Position numbers and translations under genes: made by a program. The notes under the pieces were generated by a model. The model made no database searches, had not been told where the DNA came from, and saw nothing but the letters and a program-made list of their open reading frames with translations. Of a DNA stretch of 10,301 nucleotides, positions 1 to 7,896 are shown one piece after another (positions within the stretch are counted from its first letter, which is position 1; every line of letters begins with the position of its first letter). Source of the stretch: Acidobacteriota bacterium (GTDB taxonomy: Bacteria; Acidobacteriota; Terriglobia; UBA7540); assembly GCA_003165615.1 (NCBI GenBank), contig PLWR01000409.1:150-10450 (forward strand). Direction: 5' to 3'.

Positions 1-1502
<1,502 letters not shown>

Positions 1503-1525
1503 GGGTGCGGAGGACTCGCCTGGTT

Positions 1526-1556
1526 ATTATAGCTTGCCCGGCGCGTGAACCCGCAA
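1526..1556 (-). promoter_or_regulatory. Candidate mutS promoter
   Basis: On the minus strand a perfect TATAAT lies at 1531-1526, 23 bases before the mutS ATG. A TTGCGG at 1556-1551 could serve as -35, but the 19-base spacer is long. The -10 box is a clear sequence match; its activity is inferred. The box sits in the 68-base gap between hpt and mutS. Confidence 0.4.
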
Positions 1557-1570
1557 GAGCGTTTCTGCGA

Positions 1571-2155
1571 TCAAGAGGGTTTGGTTGGGGTTGGCTTGTC
1601 GAATACAAACAACGTCTGCGGCGAAGGGATGTGACGAATGTCAGCAAGGTTTCGATATTTCTGGTCAAAATCCAAGCCGTAGCCGACCACGAACACATCA
1701 GGAATCTCAAAGCCTATGTAGTCCGCTTCCACGGGAAGAATGCGGCGCGAGTGCTTATCGAGCAACGCCGCGAGCTTCAGGCTGGCCGGATCGTGCGCAC
1801 TCAGCACTTCCTGCAAATAGCTGAAGGTGCGGCCCGTGTCGAGAATGTCTTCCACCACCAGTACGTCGCGGCCTTCGATGCTGACGTCGAGGTCCTTGGT
1901 GATCTTCACTTCACCTGAGGATACCGTGCCGGAGCCGTAGCTTTGGATGCTCAAAAAATCGACGGTACAGTGGATGGATATCCGCCGGACGAGGTCCGCC
2001 ATGAAAACCCATGCGCCTTTTAATACGCCCACCAGATGCGGAGTCTTGCCCTGGTAATCTTCGGAAATAGCGGCGGCGAGCTCCGTGATGCGCGCCTCAA
2101 TCATCGCCGCATCCAGCAAAATGGGCAGGTCGGACCCGAGGGGAAGATCGTTCAT
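1571..2155 (-). CDS. hpt: Hypoxanthine (guanine) phosphoribosyltransferase
   Basis: This cytoplasmic purine-salvage enzyme joins hypoxanthine or guanine to PRPP, giving IMP or GMP plus pyrophosphate. The 194-residue product is slightly longer than the usual 175-185. It shows the PRPP-loop KG pair at 46-47, the flexible-loop SYGSGT at 72-77, and the signature VLVVEDILDTGRT at 98-110 with acidic pair E102/D103. LLDKHSRR at 131-138 carries the purine-contacting lysine. IGFEIPDVFVVGYGLD at 147-162 is the conserved base-binding and metal segment. The ATG at 2155-2153 has only a weak GGTGA upstream. It is divergent from rpsT, with starts 67 bases apart, and lies upstream of mutS in the same direction. 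In many bacteria hpt adjoins tilS and ftsH; that context is absent here. The family call is firm. Confidence 0.96.
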   Translation of the reverse strand: MNDLPLGSDLPILLDAAMIEARITELAAAISEDYQGKTPHLVGVLKGAWVFMADLVRRISIHCTVDFLSIQSYGSGTVSSGEVKITKDLDVSIEGRDVLVVEDILDTGRTFSYLQEVLSAHDPASLKLAALLDKHSRRILPVEADYIGFEIPDVFVVGYGLDFDQKYRNLADIRHIPSPQTLFVFDKPTPTKPS

Positions 2156-2167
2156 ATGCGTTCACCG

Positions 2168-2197
2168 TTGACGCTTTGGAGAGCTATCTGCTACATT
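2168..2197 (+). promoter_or_regulatory. Probable rpsT promoter
   Basis: TTGACG at 2168-2173 and TACATT at 2192-2197 are separated by 18 bases, close to the sigma-70 consensus. Transcription would begin near 2204, leaving a short leader of about 20 bases with the Shine-Dalgarno sequence. A start codon at 2196 would then lie outside the transcript, which supports the GTG at 2223 as the real rpsT start. The match is visible; its function is inferred. Confidence 0.55.
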
Positions 2198-2210
2198 GAA
2201 GAATTGCACG

Positions 2211-2217
2211 AAAGGAG
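2211..2217 (+). promoter_or_regulatory. Shine-Dalgarno site that decides the rpsT start
   Basis: AAAGGAG is followed by five bases and then GTG at 2223. The spacing is right for this GTG, while the site lies downstream of the alternative ATG at 2196 and cannot serve it. Confidence 0.8.
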
Positions 2218-2222
2218 TTTCC

Positions 2223-2486
2223 GTGGCAAGTCACAAATCTGCACTGAAGCAAATTAAGCAAGTCGAGAAACGCACCGTACAGAATCAGGCGCACACATCG
2301 CGGCTGCGCAACCAGATTCGCAAGTTTCGCGCCGCGCTGAAAACGAAGGACAAAGCCGCCACGCTGGCGCTGCTGAAGCCCACACTGACTTTGATCGATC
2401 ACTCCGTCCACAAAGGCATCCTGCATGCCAACACGGCCGCGCGCTACAAGTCGCGGCTGACGCTCGCTTTCAACGCGCTGGCGTAG
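2223..2486 (+). CDS. rpsT: 30S ribosomal protein S20
   Basis: S20 is a small basic helical protein that binds 16S rRNA in the body of the 30S subunit. Starting at GTG 2223, the product is 87 residues, the normal family length. It begins MASHKSALKQIKQVEKR, matching the conserved N-terminus, and carries the family signature HKGILHANTAARYKSRL near the C-terminus. AAAGGAG at 2211-2217 lies five bases before this GTG. An in-frame ATG at 2196 would add nine residues atypical of S20 and has no ribosome site, so it is rejected. The gene is divergent from hpt and convergent with holA, a common neighbour of rpsT in bacteria. The only plus-strand housekeeping gene in the window. Confidence 0.96.
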   Translation: MASHKSALKQIKQVEKRTVQNQAHTSRLRNQIRKFRAALKTKDKAATLALLKPTLTLIDHSVHKGILHANTAARYKSRLTLAFNALA

Positions 2487-2490
2487 TGTG

Positions 2491-2681
2491 GATCGGGCCA
2501 TTGGTTCATCGGGTCATCGGATCATTTAAAGACTGCCTTTTGCCGTTGGTCCATTTTCCGTCGCAAGTGATTTTGCGGGGTGGGAAGAATAAGGCCATAG
2601 ACGATTGGCAAATGACAACTGACTACGGACATCGGAGTACTTTTCAATGACCCGATGACACGATGATTCAATGGCCCGATC
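2491..2681. repeat. 36-base inverted repeat filling the rpsT-holA gap
   Basis: The arm at 2491-2526 and the reverse complement of 2646-2681 agree at 32 of 36 positions by hand alignment. The spacer is 119 bases. Both arms are built from an ATCGGGTC/ATCGG-type unit that recurs upstream of parA at 7224-7319. The right arm ends three bases short of the holA stop. Transcripts from either side could fold through it, so it may act as a bidirectional terminator. That role is inferred, since there is no clear run of T. Between the arms I see no gene. Confidence 0.75.
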
Positions 2682-2683
2682 AT

Positions 2684-3769
2684 CTAGCTCTCCGCCGACG
2701 GCAGTGGAACTTCGCCCCCAAGGGCCACGTCGCCTGAGACTTCCTTACCCACCACAATTTGCCAAACCAGAAACTCCAGCAGGATTCTGGAATCCTTCCA
2801 GGAAGACTTAATCCCTAAATCCGCGCGGCGGACAGCGCGCATGGCCTGCAACAATTCCTCGCGGGGGTAGTTCTTTTGTGTTAACGGCGCAATCTCCGAG
2901 GTTGAATAAGGATTCGCGCCATGCGACCAGCCGCCGCGGTTTCCGTAGCTCGCGACGCCCCGCAGGGCCTGGCGGAACAGGTCACCGATACACCAGAGAA
3001 TCAGAGTTTCCGCCACCTTGCTGGCCAGCAACTCGCGCAGCGTGGCCAGCGCCACGGCGCACTTGCGTTCGCCCATGGCGCGCAGCAGCTTGCCGATCTC
3101 GCGCTCTTCGCGAAACGCGACAATCACATCCAAATCCGCCGCTTCCACACGCTTGATGCCCGGGCGCGCCGTCAGGAGTTTTTCCAGCTCCGTGCGCATC
3201 CAGAGCAGGTTGACGGCAGAGGGACCGGCCGCCGAGCGCGAATCCCGACTGATTTCAAACTTCCCGGCAATTTCTTCTGCCAGGCCGCCGGCAATTGCCA
3301 CGCCCGCGTGCTGGAGGAAATGCTCCACCCAATCCGCGGCCTCGCGGCGGTCAGGCGAGCGCAACTCCACGAGTTGGGCCTTTTTTTCCAGCACCTGGAT
3401 GAAACGCCGACGCCGGTCCGGTTCCGTAGCCAGAAAAACCACCGTGGAAAAAGGAGAGGGGCGTTCCATGTACGCGCGAAGCGGCTCCACATCTTCGTCG
3501 CCGGCTTGCTTGAAATCTTCCGGGTCGGAAATGAGCAGGAAATTGTGGCCCCCCAGCATGGGCATCTGCTCCGCGCCTTCGAGCGCCCGTGCAAGTTCCC
3601 CGGCAGCAAATTCCAGTTCCGTCAAACACCATTGCCGCGAATCCTCCGGAATGGAGTTCACCACTGCCTTGCGGCATTCCTCCTGAAGGAAACGGTCGGG
3701 GCCACGCAGGAAATACGCCGCTCCCACCGGACCCTTGCGCAACGCTGTCATGAATTCAGTAGGCCGCAT
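2684..3769 (-). CDS. holA: DNA polymerase III, delta subunit
   Basis: HolA is the clamp-loader 'wrench' that opens the beta sliding clamp and, with gamma/tau and delta-prime, loads it on primed DNA. The 361-residue product is close to the usual 330-345. The N-terminal YFLRGPDRFLQEECRKAV (19-36) matches the family's opening strand and 'Y-L-hydrophobic-G-x-D-x-(F/Y)-L' pattern. AAA+-like domains follow (MPMLGGHNFLLISD, about 69-82, and FSTVVFLATEPDRRRRF around 107-123). A helical collar contains VAETLILWCIGDLFRQAL. As expected for delta there is no Walker A loop. The start ATG at 3769-3767 lacks a clear Shine-Dalgarno sequence. The phosphoesterase stop lies 48 bases upstream in the same frame, so the two genes may be co-transcribed. 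holA next to rpsT is a familiar arrangement. A 289-residue frame on the plus strand is antisense shadow. Confidence 0.9.
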   Translation of the reverse strand: MRPTEFMTALRKGPVGAAYFLRGPDRFLQEECRKAVVNSIPEDSRQWCLTELEFAAGELARALEGAEQMPMLGGHNFLLISDPEDFKQAGDEDVEPLRAYMERPSPFSTVVFLATEPDRRRRFIQVLEKKAQLVELRSPDRREAADWVEHFLQHAGVAIAGGLAEEIAGKFEISRDSRSAAGPSAVNLLWMRTELEKLLTARPGIKRVEAADLDVIVAFREEREIGKLLRAMGERKCAVALATLRELLASKVAETLILWCIGDLFRQALRGVASYGNRGGWSHGANPYSTSEIAPLTQKNYPREELLQAMRAVRRADLGIKSSWKDSRILLEFLVWQIVVGKEVSGDVALGGEVPLPSAES

Positions 3770-3817
3770 CGAAAAGAGTTTAACGGCTAAGAACGGATTG
3801 CGGAAGCGAATTATGAA

Positions 3818-4855
3818 TCATAGGTGAATGACCACGATTTCGGGATGATTCCCGGTGCGCATCGTGGGCCCCCAGAGGCCGGTGCCGCTCGTGGTGTAGA
3901 GCGTGTAATCTCCTTCCACATGCAAGCCATGGTAATACCTTCCAAACATCAGCCGGGTAATGAATTGAATTGGGAAAATCTGCCCTTGATGAACGTGTCC
4001 TGAAAGCTGTAGGTTGATGCCGGCCGCCTTGGCCGGCGCGACCTGGGTGGGGCTGTGGTAGAGCAAAATCGAGGGCCGGGCCGGGTCGAAACCGGAAAGC
4101 GTGGCCATCTTCTCCGCAAAGCCCAAGGCTTGGCCACGCTCCGGATAGCTGATCCCGATCACTTGCAGCCCGTCGATGACCACCCTTTCGTCATTCAATA
4201 CCTGAACCGGAGTCGTGCGCAGCGCTGCGCATGAGCGCTCCACTCCCAAATAGGTTTCGTGATTTCCCGTCACAAAATAGATTCCCTGGGGCGCAATCAA
4301 CCGGTTGAGTGGAGCCACCAATTGCTCGAGATTTCCGACGGCTCCGTCAAACAGGTCGCCGGTGATCAAAACCATCGCAGGGTTTTGCGCATTGACCCTG
4401 GCCACGACGCGCGAGAGGAATTTGGCGCCCAGGATTCGCCCCAGATGCACGTCAGAAAGTTGCACCAGGGTCTTGCCTTGCCAGCCGGGCGGGAGATTCT
4501 TGATGTGGACGTCAATTTCTACAAGGCGCGGGTGGTAGGCGTTCCAGACACCATAGGCGGAATAGATGAGGGTCAGCCCCACTGCCACCAGCCCGAACCA
4601 CGGGAGATTGGGGCTTCGACCGAACAGCCGAATGACGCCCTCAGCAGTCCAGGCGAGCGCGAATGCCGTGAGCAGCGTCAGCCCTACACCAAGCCAAAGC
4701 GAGGAACAAACATAGAGCACCCGGGTAAGCAGACCGTCATTCCAATGGGCCAGGAAGGATGAGGCGATGAAGCTCAGCGGAAGCGCGAAGAGAATCAGGG
4801 CCAGCGCCGTGCGGTGCTCGAACGCGGCGAGGCCAAAGAAATGCAGGACGGACAC
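3818..4855 (-). CDS. Membrane-anchored metallophosphoesterase (YkuE/YaeI-like), start uncertain
   Basis: This is a calcineurin-like two-metal phosphoesterase. Counted from the GTG at 4855, the metal and catalytic motifs appear in order: SDVHLG (134-139), TGDLFD (165-170), TGNHE (196-200), YHSPTQ (266-271) and SGHVHQG (285-291). The ending TTSGTGLWGPTMRTGNHPEI is typical of YkuE/YaeI relatives, some of which act on lipid-linked substrates; the substrate here is unknown. Hydrophobic stretches at about 16-35, 47-68 and 86-105 suggest membrane spans before the catalytic domain. The only ATG/GTG/TTG at the N-terminal end is this GTG, which has no Shine-Dalgarno. The frame continues upstream to a TAA at 4933-4931 and encodes another hydrophobic segment, so the real start is probably farther upstream (see findings). 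It lies between bactofilin and holA on the same strand. Confidence 0.88.
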   Translation of the reverse strand: MSVLHFFGLAAFEHRTALALILFALPLSFIASSFLAHWNDGLLTRVLYVCSSLWLGVGLTLLTAFALAWTAEGVIRLFGRSPNLPWFGLVAVGLTLIYSAYGVWNAYHPRLVEIDVHIKNLPPGWQGKTLVQLSDVHLGRILGAKFLSRVVARVNAQNPAMVLITGDLFDGAVGNLEQLVAPLNRLIAPQGIYFVTGNHETYLGVERSCAALRTTPVQVLNDERVVIDGLQVIGISYPERGQALGFAEKMATLSGFDPARPSILLYHSPTQVAPAKAAGINLQLSGHVHQGQIFPIQFITRLMFGRYYHGLHVEGDYTLYTTSGTGLWGPTMRTGNHPEIVVIHL

Positions 4856-4930
4856 GTAGGCAAAATAATGGCCGAGGAAAAGTATCGAAAGGGCGATGAG
4901 AATGAATGGGGGAATAAGGATAATACCTCT

Positions 4931-4945
4931 TTACATAATATGTAA
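4931..4945. repeat. AT-rich near-palindrome before the phosphoesterase gene
   Basis: TTACATAATATGTAA has two 7-base arms around one central base. It lies in the short AT-rich gap between the bactofilin stop and the phosphoesterase reading frame. A regulator site or part of a promoter are both possible; the sequence alone does not decide. Confidence 0.4.
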
Positions 4946-4971
4946 TTATCTAAAACGCGCGCAGCGCCGGC

Positions 4972-5400
4972 TCAGGGATGTTCCTGGGAATCCGCCGCCT
5001 TGGGGGCATGAGGGGCAGGGTCTGGCGCCGGCATGTGGCACTGGCCGTCGAAGAACCCTCCGGGGTCGACCAGCAGGCAGGGAGTGTAGATGTCGCCCAG
5101 CACAATGCCGTGTTCTTTGATTTCGAGGCGTTCCTTGGCGTGAACCGTTCCTTTCACTTTGCCGGTAATGCTTACCACCCGGGATTGGATTTCCCCTTCC
5201 ACTTCTCCCTGGTCGTGAACCACCACGGCGCCGTCGGAAACAATCTCCCCCTTGAAGTGGGCGTTCAGCCGGATGAGCCCGCCCGTGACTTTCATCTTTC
5301 CTTCCAGTTCCACCCCGGGCTCCAGCCAGCCGACCCAATCATCCGGCAAGTCGGAGAGTTCGCGACGACGTGTTGTGGGTTTGGTCATGCCGAATGCCAT
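4972..5400 (-). CDS. Bactofilin family cytoskeletal protein
   Basis: Bactofilins (PF04519, formerly DUF583) are small proteins that fold into a right-handed beta-helix and polymerise without nucleotide. They scaffold cell-shape, stalk, polar or chromosome-positioning machinery. The 142-residue product has a short polar N-terminal tail (1-27), a core from about 28 to 123 with the regular G-x-hydrophobic spacing (LEGKMKV, FKGEIVSDGAVVV, EVEGEIQSRVVSITG, KVKGTVHAKERLEI, GIVLGDIYTPCLLVDPGG), and a proline/alanine-rich C-tail (124-142). GDIYTPCLLVDPGGFFDG is a classic bactofilin ending. AGGAGG lies a few bases before the ATG. It follows parB by 144 bases on the same strand. Bactofilins are known to work with ParA/ParB at the poles in Myxococcus, and a similar role is inferred here. 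Confidence 0.92.
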   Translation of the reverse strand: MAFGMTKPTTRRRELSDLPDDWVGWLEPGVELEGKMKVTGGLIRLNAHFKGEIVSDGAVVVHDQGEVEGEIQSRVVSITGKVKGTVHAKERLEIKEHGIVLGDIYTPCLLVDPGGFFDGQCHMPAPDPAPHAPKAADSQEHP

Positions 5401-5417
5401 TTCGCCCTCCTGAAGGC

Positions 5418-5459
5418 AGTGAATAGTGAATAGTGAACAGTGAATAGTCTATAGTCAAG
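5418..5459. repeat. Tandem heptamer array, left arm
   Basis: Six consecutive 7-base units start at 5418: AGTGAAT, AGTGAAT, AGTGAAC, AGTGAAT, then the degenerate AGTCTAT and AGTCAAG. The array sits between the bactofilin ribosome site and the parB stop. Together with 5512-5539 it forms a long inverted repeat. Confidence 0.85.
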
Positions 5460-5511
5460 AGCTGTAAGTGGTTGGCAATTGGGTACTCAGAATTCGTCGC
5501 TGGCCACCCGC

Positions 5512-5539
5512 CACTGTTCACTATTCACCATTCACCGCT
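5512..5539. repeat. Tandem heptamer array, right arm (inverted)
   Basis: Four 7-base units, CACTGTT, CACTATT, CACCATT and CACCGCT, lie immediately downstream of the parB stop. The reverse complement of 5512-5535 matches 5419-5442 at 23 of 24 positions, with a 69-base loop. A transcript from parB into the bactofilin gene would contain this hairpin. Confidence 0.85.
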
Positions 5540-5544
5540 CTTCT

Positions 5545-6393
5545 TCACTGCCTTTTCACAATCCATTCGTATATGCGATTCAGGTCTTCCGCGGAAAAAT
5601 AGCTGATTTCGATCTTTCCGCGCTTCTCATCTCCCTGCACTTTGACGCGTGTGCCGAGGGTGCGTTCCATCTCCAGCACCGCCGCGCGCACATTGGGGTC
5701 CAGTTTGGGAGCCTCCTTCGCATCTTGCTTTGCCGGCTTCGACCCGCGCAAGGCCACGAGGTTTTCCGCTTGCCGTACCGACATCCCTTGCTTCACGATC
5801 ATTTTAGCCAGTTGCAATTGCGCTGCGGCGGATTCAAGCCCCAGCAGCGCCCGCGCGTGCCCCGCGGAAATCGCCCCTTCCGTGATCATCTGCTGCACTT
5901 CCGGGGGCAAACGCAACAACCGCAGAGTATTGGTGATGGTGGAGCGGTCCAGTCCCAGGTGTGCGGCGATTTCCTCGTGGCTCAATCCGTGTTTCTGTTG
6001 CAGCGCCGCATAGCCCTGCGCCGCCTCAATCTGATTCAGGTCCTCGCGCAGGAGGTTTTCCGTCAGCGCCCATTCCAGCGCGTCGCGGTCGCCGACTTCG
6101 CGCACCACGGCGGGAATTGTCGTGAGCCCTGCCTGCCCCGCCGCACGCCATCGCCGCTCACCCGCGATCAGTTGATAGCGTCCGTCGGCGCGGCGCAGCA
6201 GCACGGGCTGCACCACGCCTTTGGCCCGGATCGAATCCGCCAGCTCTTTCAGCTTGTCCGGCGCAAACGTGTGCCGAGGCTGGAAGGGGTTGGCGTCAAT
6301 CTGGTCAATCGCGACTTCCGTCGTTCCCGTTGACGTGGTCTCAACGGTGCGCAGCAGCGCGTCAAGTCCGCGCCCCAACGCCTTTCTGGTCAT
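5545..6393 (-). CDS. parB: Chromosome partitioning protein ParB (Spo0J-type)
   Basis: ParB binds centromere-like parS sites, loads as a CTP-dependent sliding clamp, and stimulates ParA to segregate origins. The 282 residues show all family parts. They are the N-terminal ParA-contact peptide ALGRGLDALL (5-14), NPFQPR (35-40), the CTP-binding GERRWRAA (78-85), ENLLREDLNQIEAAQGYAAL (112-131), a helix-turn-helix at about 137-160 (LSHEEIAAHLGLDRSTITN), and a C-terminal dimer domain after a charged linker (about 231-282). The ATG at 6393-6391 has an excellent AAGGAGGT eight bases upstream, inside the 3' end of parA. parA and parB overlap by 32 bases, which indicates an operon and probable coupled translation. 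The stop lies at the edge of the heptamer repeat region. Confidence 0.97.
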   Translation of the reverse strand: MTRKALGRGLDALLRTVETTSTGTTEVAIDQIDANPFQPRHTFAPDKLKELADSIRAKGVVQPVLLRRADGRYQLIAGERRWRAAGQAGLTTIPAVVREVGDRDALEWALTENLLREDLNQIEAAQGYAALQQKHGLSHEEIAAHLGLDRSTITNTLRLLRLPPEVQQMITEGAISAGHARALLGLESAAAQLQLAKMIVKQGMSVRQAENLVALRGSKPAKQDAKEAPKLDPNVRAAVLEMERTLGTRVKVQGDEKRGKIEISYFSAEDLNRIYEWIVKRQ

Positions 6394-7147
6394 GATTGAT
6401 GACCTCCTTGGCTAAATCCAGATAGCTGGTGGCACCCTTGCATTCCGCGTCGTAGAGAAAGATCGGTTTGCCGAAACTCGGCGCTTCCGCCAGCCGCACG
6501 TTGCGCGGGATGACGGTGGAAAAAACCTGGTCACCGAAGAAGTCGCGCAAGTCGTCCCGCACCTGGCGCGAAAGATTGGTGCGCTCGTCGTACATGGTCA
6601 AAAGGATTCCTTCCACCGCCAGACGCGGATTGTGCGAGCGGCGAATGCGAATCAGTGTGTCGATCAGCTCGCTGACGCCTTCCAGCGCGAAGTATTCGCA
6701 CTGCACGGGGACAATCACCGTGTCCGCCGCCACCAGCGCGTTGAGCGTCAGCAGATCGAGCGACGGCGGGCAGTCGAGCAAAATGAAGTTAAAATCGTTG
6801 CGCAGGTCGATCATCTTCTTGCGCAGCACCTGTTCGCGTTCCGGCTGGTCCACCAGTTCCACGGGAGCGCCCACCAGATTCTTTTCCGAAGGGATCAGGT
6901 GCAACCCTTCCACCGCACATTTCAGGACCAGGTCCTTGAGGGGCACATCGTGCATCAAGGCGTGGTAAATCGAGCGGCGTGCGGGGTCGCGGGGGAATCC
7001 CAGTCCGCCCGTGGTGTTCGCCTGGGGATCGCAGTCCATCACCAGCGTCCACATGTCCTGCTTGGCCAGCGCTGCCCCTAAACTGATGGCCGTGGTGGTC
7101 TTGCCGACTCCGCCCTTCTGATTCGCTATCGCGATGACTTTTCCCAA
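6362..7147 (-). CDS. parA: Chromosome partitioning ATPase ParA (Soj-type)
   Basis: ParA is a deviant-Walker ATPase that forms DNA-bound dimers and pulls ParB-parS complexes across the nucleoid. The 261-residue protein has the deviant Walker A KGGVGKTT at 11-18, the A' segment MDCDPQANTT (37-46, D38 and D40) and Walker B FILLDCPPSL at 121-130. There is no N-terminal DNA-binding extension, so it is the short chromosomal type rather than a plasmid type Ia protein. The start is a TTG at 7147-7145; no in-frame ATG exists before the upstream TAG, and this start gives the standard opening MGKVIAIANQKGG. Only a weak GGGA precedes it. It is first in the parAB unit. The usual upstream neighbours rsmG and mnmG are absent; 3 kb of gene-poor DNA lies there instead. 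Confidence 0.97.
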   Translation of the reverse strand: MGKVIAIANQKGGVGKTTTAISLGAALAKQDMWTLVMDCDPQANTTGGLGFPRDPARRSIYHALMHDVPLKDLVLKCAVEGLHLIPSEKNLVGAPVELVDQPEREQVLRKKMIDLRNDFNFILLDCPPSLDLLTLNALVAADTVIVPVQCEYFALEGVSELIDTLIRIRRSHNPRLAVEGILLTMYDERTNLSRQVRDDLRDFFGDQVFSTVIPRNVRLAEAPSFGKPIFLYDAECKGATSYLDLAKEVINHDQKGVGART

Positions 7148-7195
7148 TTCATTTCCCGGACTTCTGGATTTGCGGTGAATCTAACAGAGCCAGCC

Positions 7196-7201
7196 ATTAT
7201 A
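7196..7201 (-). promoter_or_regulatory. Candidate -10 box for parAB
   Basis: The minus strand carries a perfect TATAAT at 7201-7196, 48 bases before the parA TTG. No convincing -35 was found at a 16-18 base distance, so this is only a partial promoter match. It lies just inside the octamer array. Confidence 0.35.
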
Positions 7202-7223
7202 CGCAAGTTGAGGTGGCCAAAGA

Positions 7224-7319
7224 CATCGGGTGATCCGGTGATCGGGTGATTTGCGATTGGTCCATCGGGTCATCGGTTCATCGGGCCATTTGGCGATTTA
7301 GCGATTTGTGATTGGTGAT
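7224..7319. repeat. Degenerate octamer tandem array upstream of parA
   Basis: The stretch reads as about twelve consecutive 8-base units: CATCGGGT, GATCCGGT, GATCGGGT, GATTTGCG, ATTGGTCC, ATCGGGTC, ATCGGTTC, ATCGGGCC, ATTTGGCG, ATTTAGCG, ATTTGTGA, TTGGTGAT. The unit is the same as in the inverted repeat between rpsT and holA. It has no coding potential that I can see. Confidence 0.75.
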
Positions 7320-7660
7320 TGAGCCATTGTTCTACCGATTCAGCTCTGCCGAGTCCTGTCTTTTCCGTCTTTCAAATCCGCCTTTTCAAATTTGCGGTCC
7401 CGGCATGTAGCTCCTGATTCCCCCTTTCTCAAATCTGCTATCTCAAATTTGAGATCAGCCGCCTGCTCCCGACTTCTTGAACCTGGAATCTTGAGTTTGC
7501 GATTCCCAACCGGGTTCGGTCCTCCCCGTACCCTCATCCTGCGCCCTTAGCTGTCATCCTGAGCAGCAGCGAAGGACCTCGCCCTGCCCGCGGTTTTGAG
7601 TTTTCGATCTCAGATTTGCGGTTTCCGCAATCGGCAATGCATTCATCTTCTCACCTCAGA
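7320..7660. other. Non-coding spacer with short AT-rich repeats
   Basis: No gene is supported here. The stretch contains several variants of a TCAAATTTG/GATTTGCGG word, including the perfect palindrome TCTCAAATTTGAGA at 7441-7454, CTTTTCAAATTTGCGG near 7382, and GATCTCAGATTTGCGGTTT near 7607. It reads as degraded repeat material. Small open frames across it lack ribosome sites and family resemblance. Confidence 0.6.
7551..7580. repeat. Dispersed intergenic repeat of the 'TGTCATCCTGAGC' kind
   Basis: The stretch contains CTGTCATCCTGAGC followed by AGCAGCGAAGGACCTC. I recognise this pattern from memory as an intergenic repeat found in many environmental bacterial genomes; that is recall, not a search. 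Only one copy is visible in the window. Its function is unknown. Confidence 0.4.
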
Positions 7661-7662
7661 CC

Positions 7663-7834
7663 GTCGATAACCGATACGGGGAAGTGTGGGCGGCCCGATT
7701 GATTGTAAATGGGCCGTGCTCGTGTGGGATTGTTTTGCTCATCCTTGCGCGCGCTCCTGTCGCTGACCGATGCGGGGAAGTGGGTCATGCGGGGCGATAT
7801 GGCACGCCACTCCTGGCCGCGGTCGGGGAAGTAG
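7663..7834. repeat. Imperfect direct repeat, 96 bases apart
   Basis: A 24-base word at 7663-7686 (containing CCGATACGGGGAAGTG) recurs at 7759-7782 (CCGATGCGGGGAAGTG) with three mismatches. A partial third copy, GGTCGGGGAAGTAG, lies at 7821-7834. The stretch looks like old duplicated DNA. A minus-strand frame spanning 7651-7875 has no recognisable domain or ribosome site, so I do not call a gene. Confidence 0.5.
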
Positions 7835-7896
7835 CACGACCATCCCATCGGCAAACCCAAGGCGGCAGAACTCACAATTCAGAATTTCTCATTTCC

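Noticed and set aside
2196..2222. ATG at 2196 as the start of rpsT
   Set aside because: It overlaps the probable -10 box, has no Shine-Dalgarno, and adds residues not seen in S20. GTG 2223 fits the family length and the AAAGGAG site.
2921..3790. 289-residue plus-strand frame
   Set aside because: Antisense to holA; no ribosome site and no family resemblance.
5479..6333. 284-residue plus-strand frame
   Set aside because: Antisense to parB, whose motifs are all intact.
7340..7875. Small minus-strand frames at 7340-7537 and 7651-7875
   Set aside because: Their sequence follows short DNA repeats, they have no ribosome sites and no recognisable domain.
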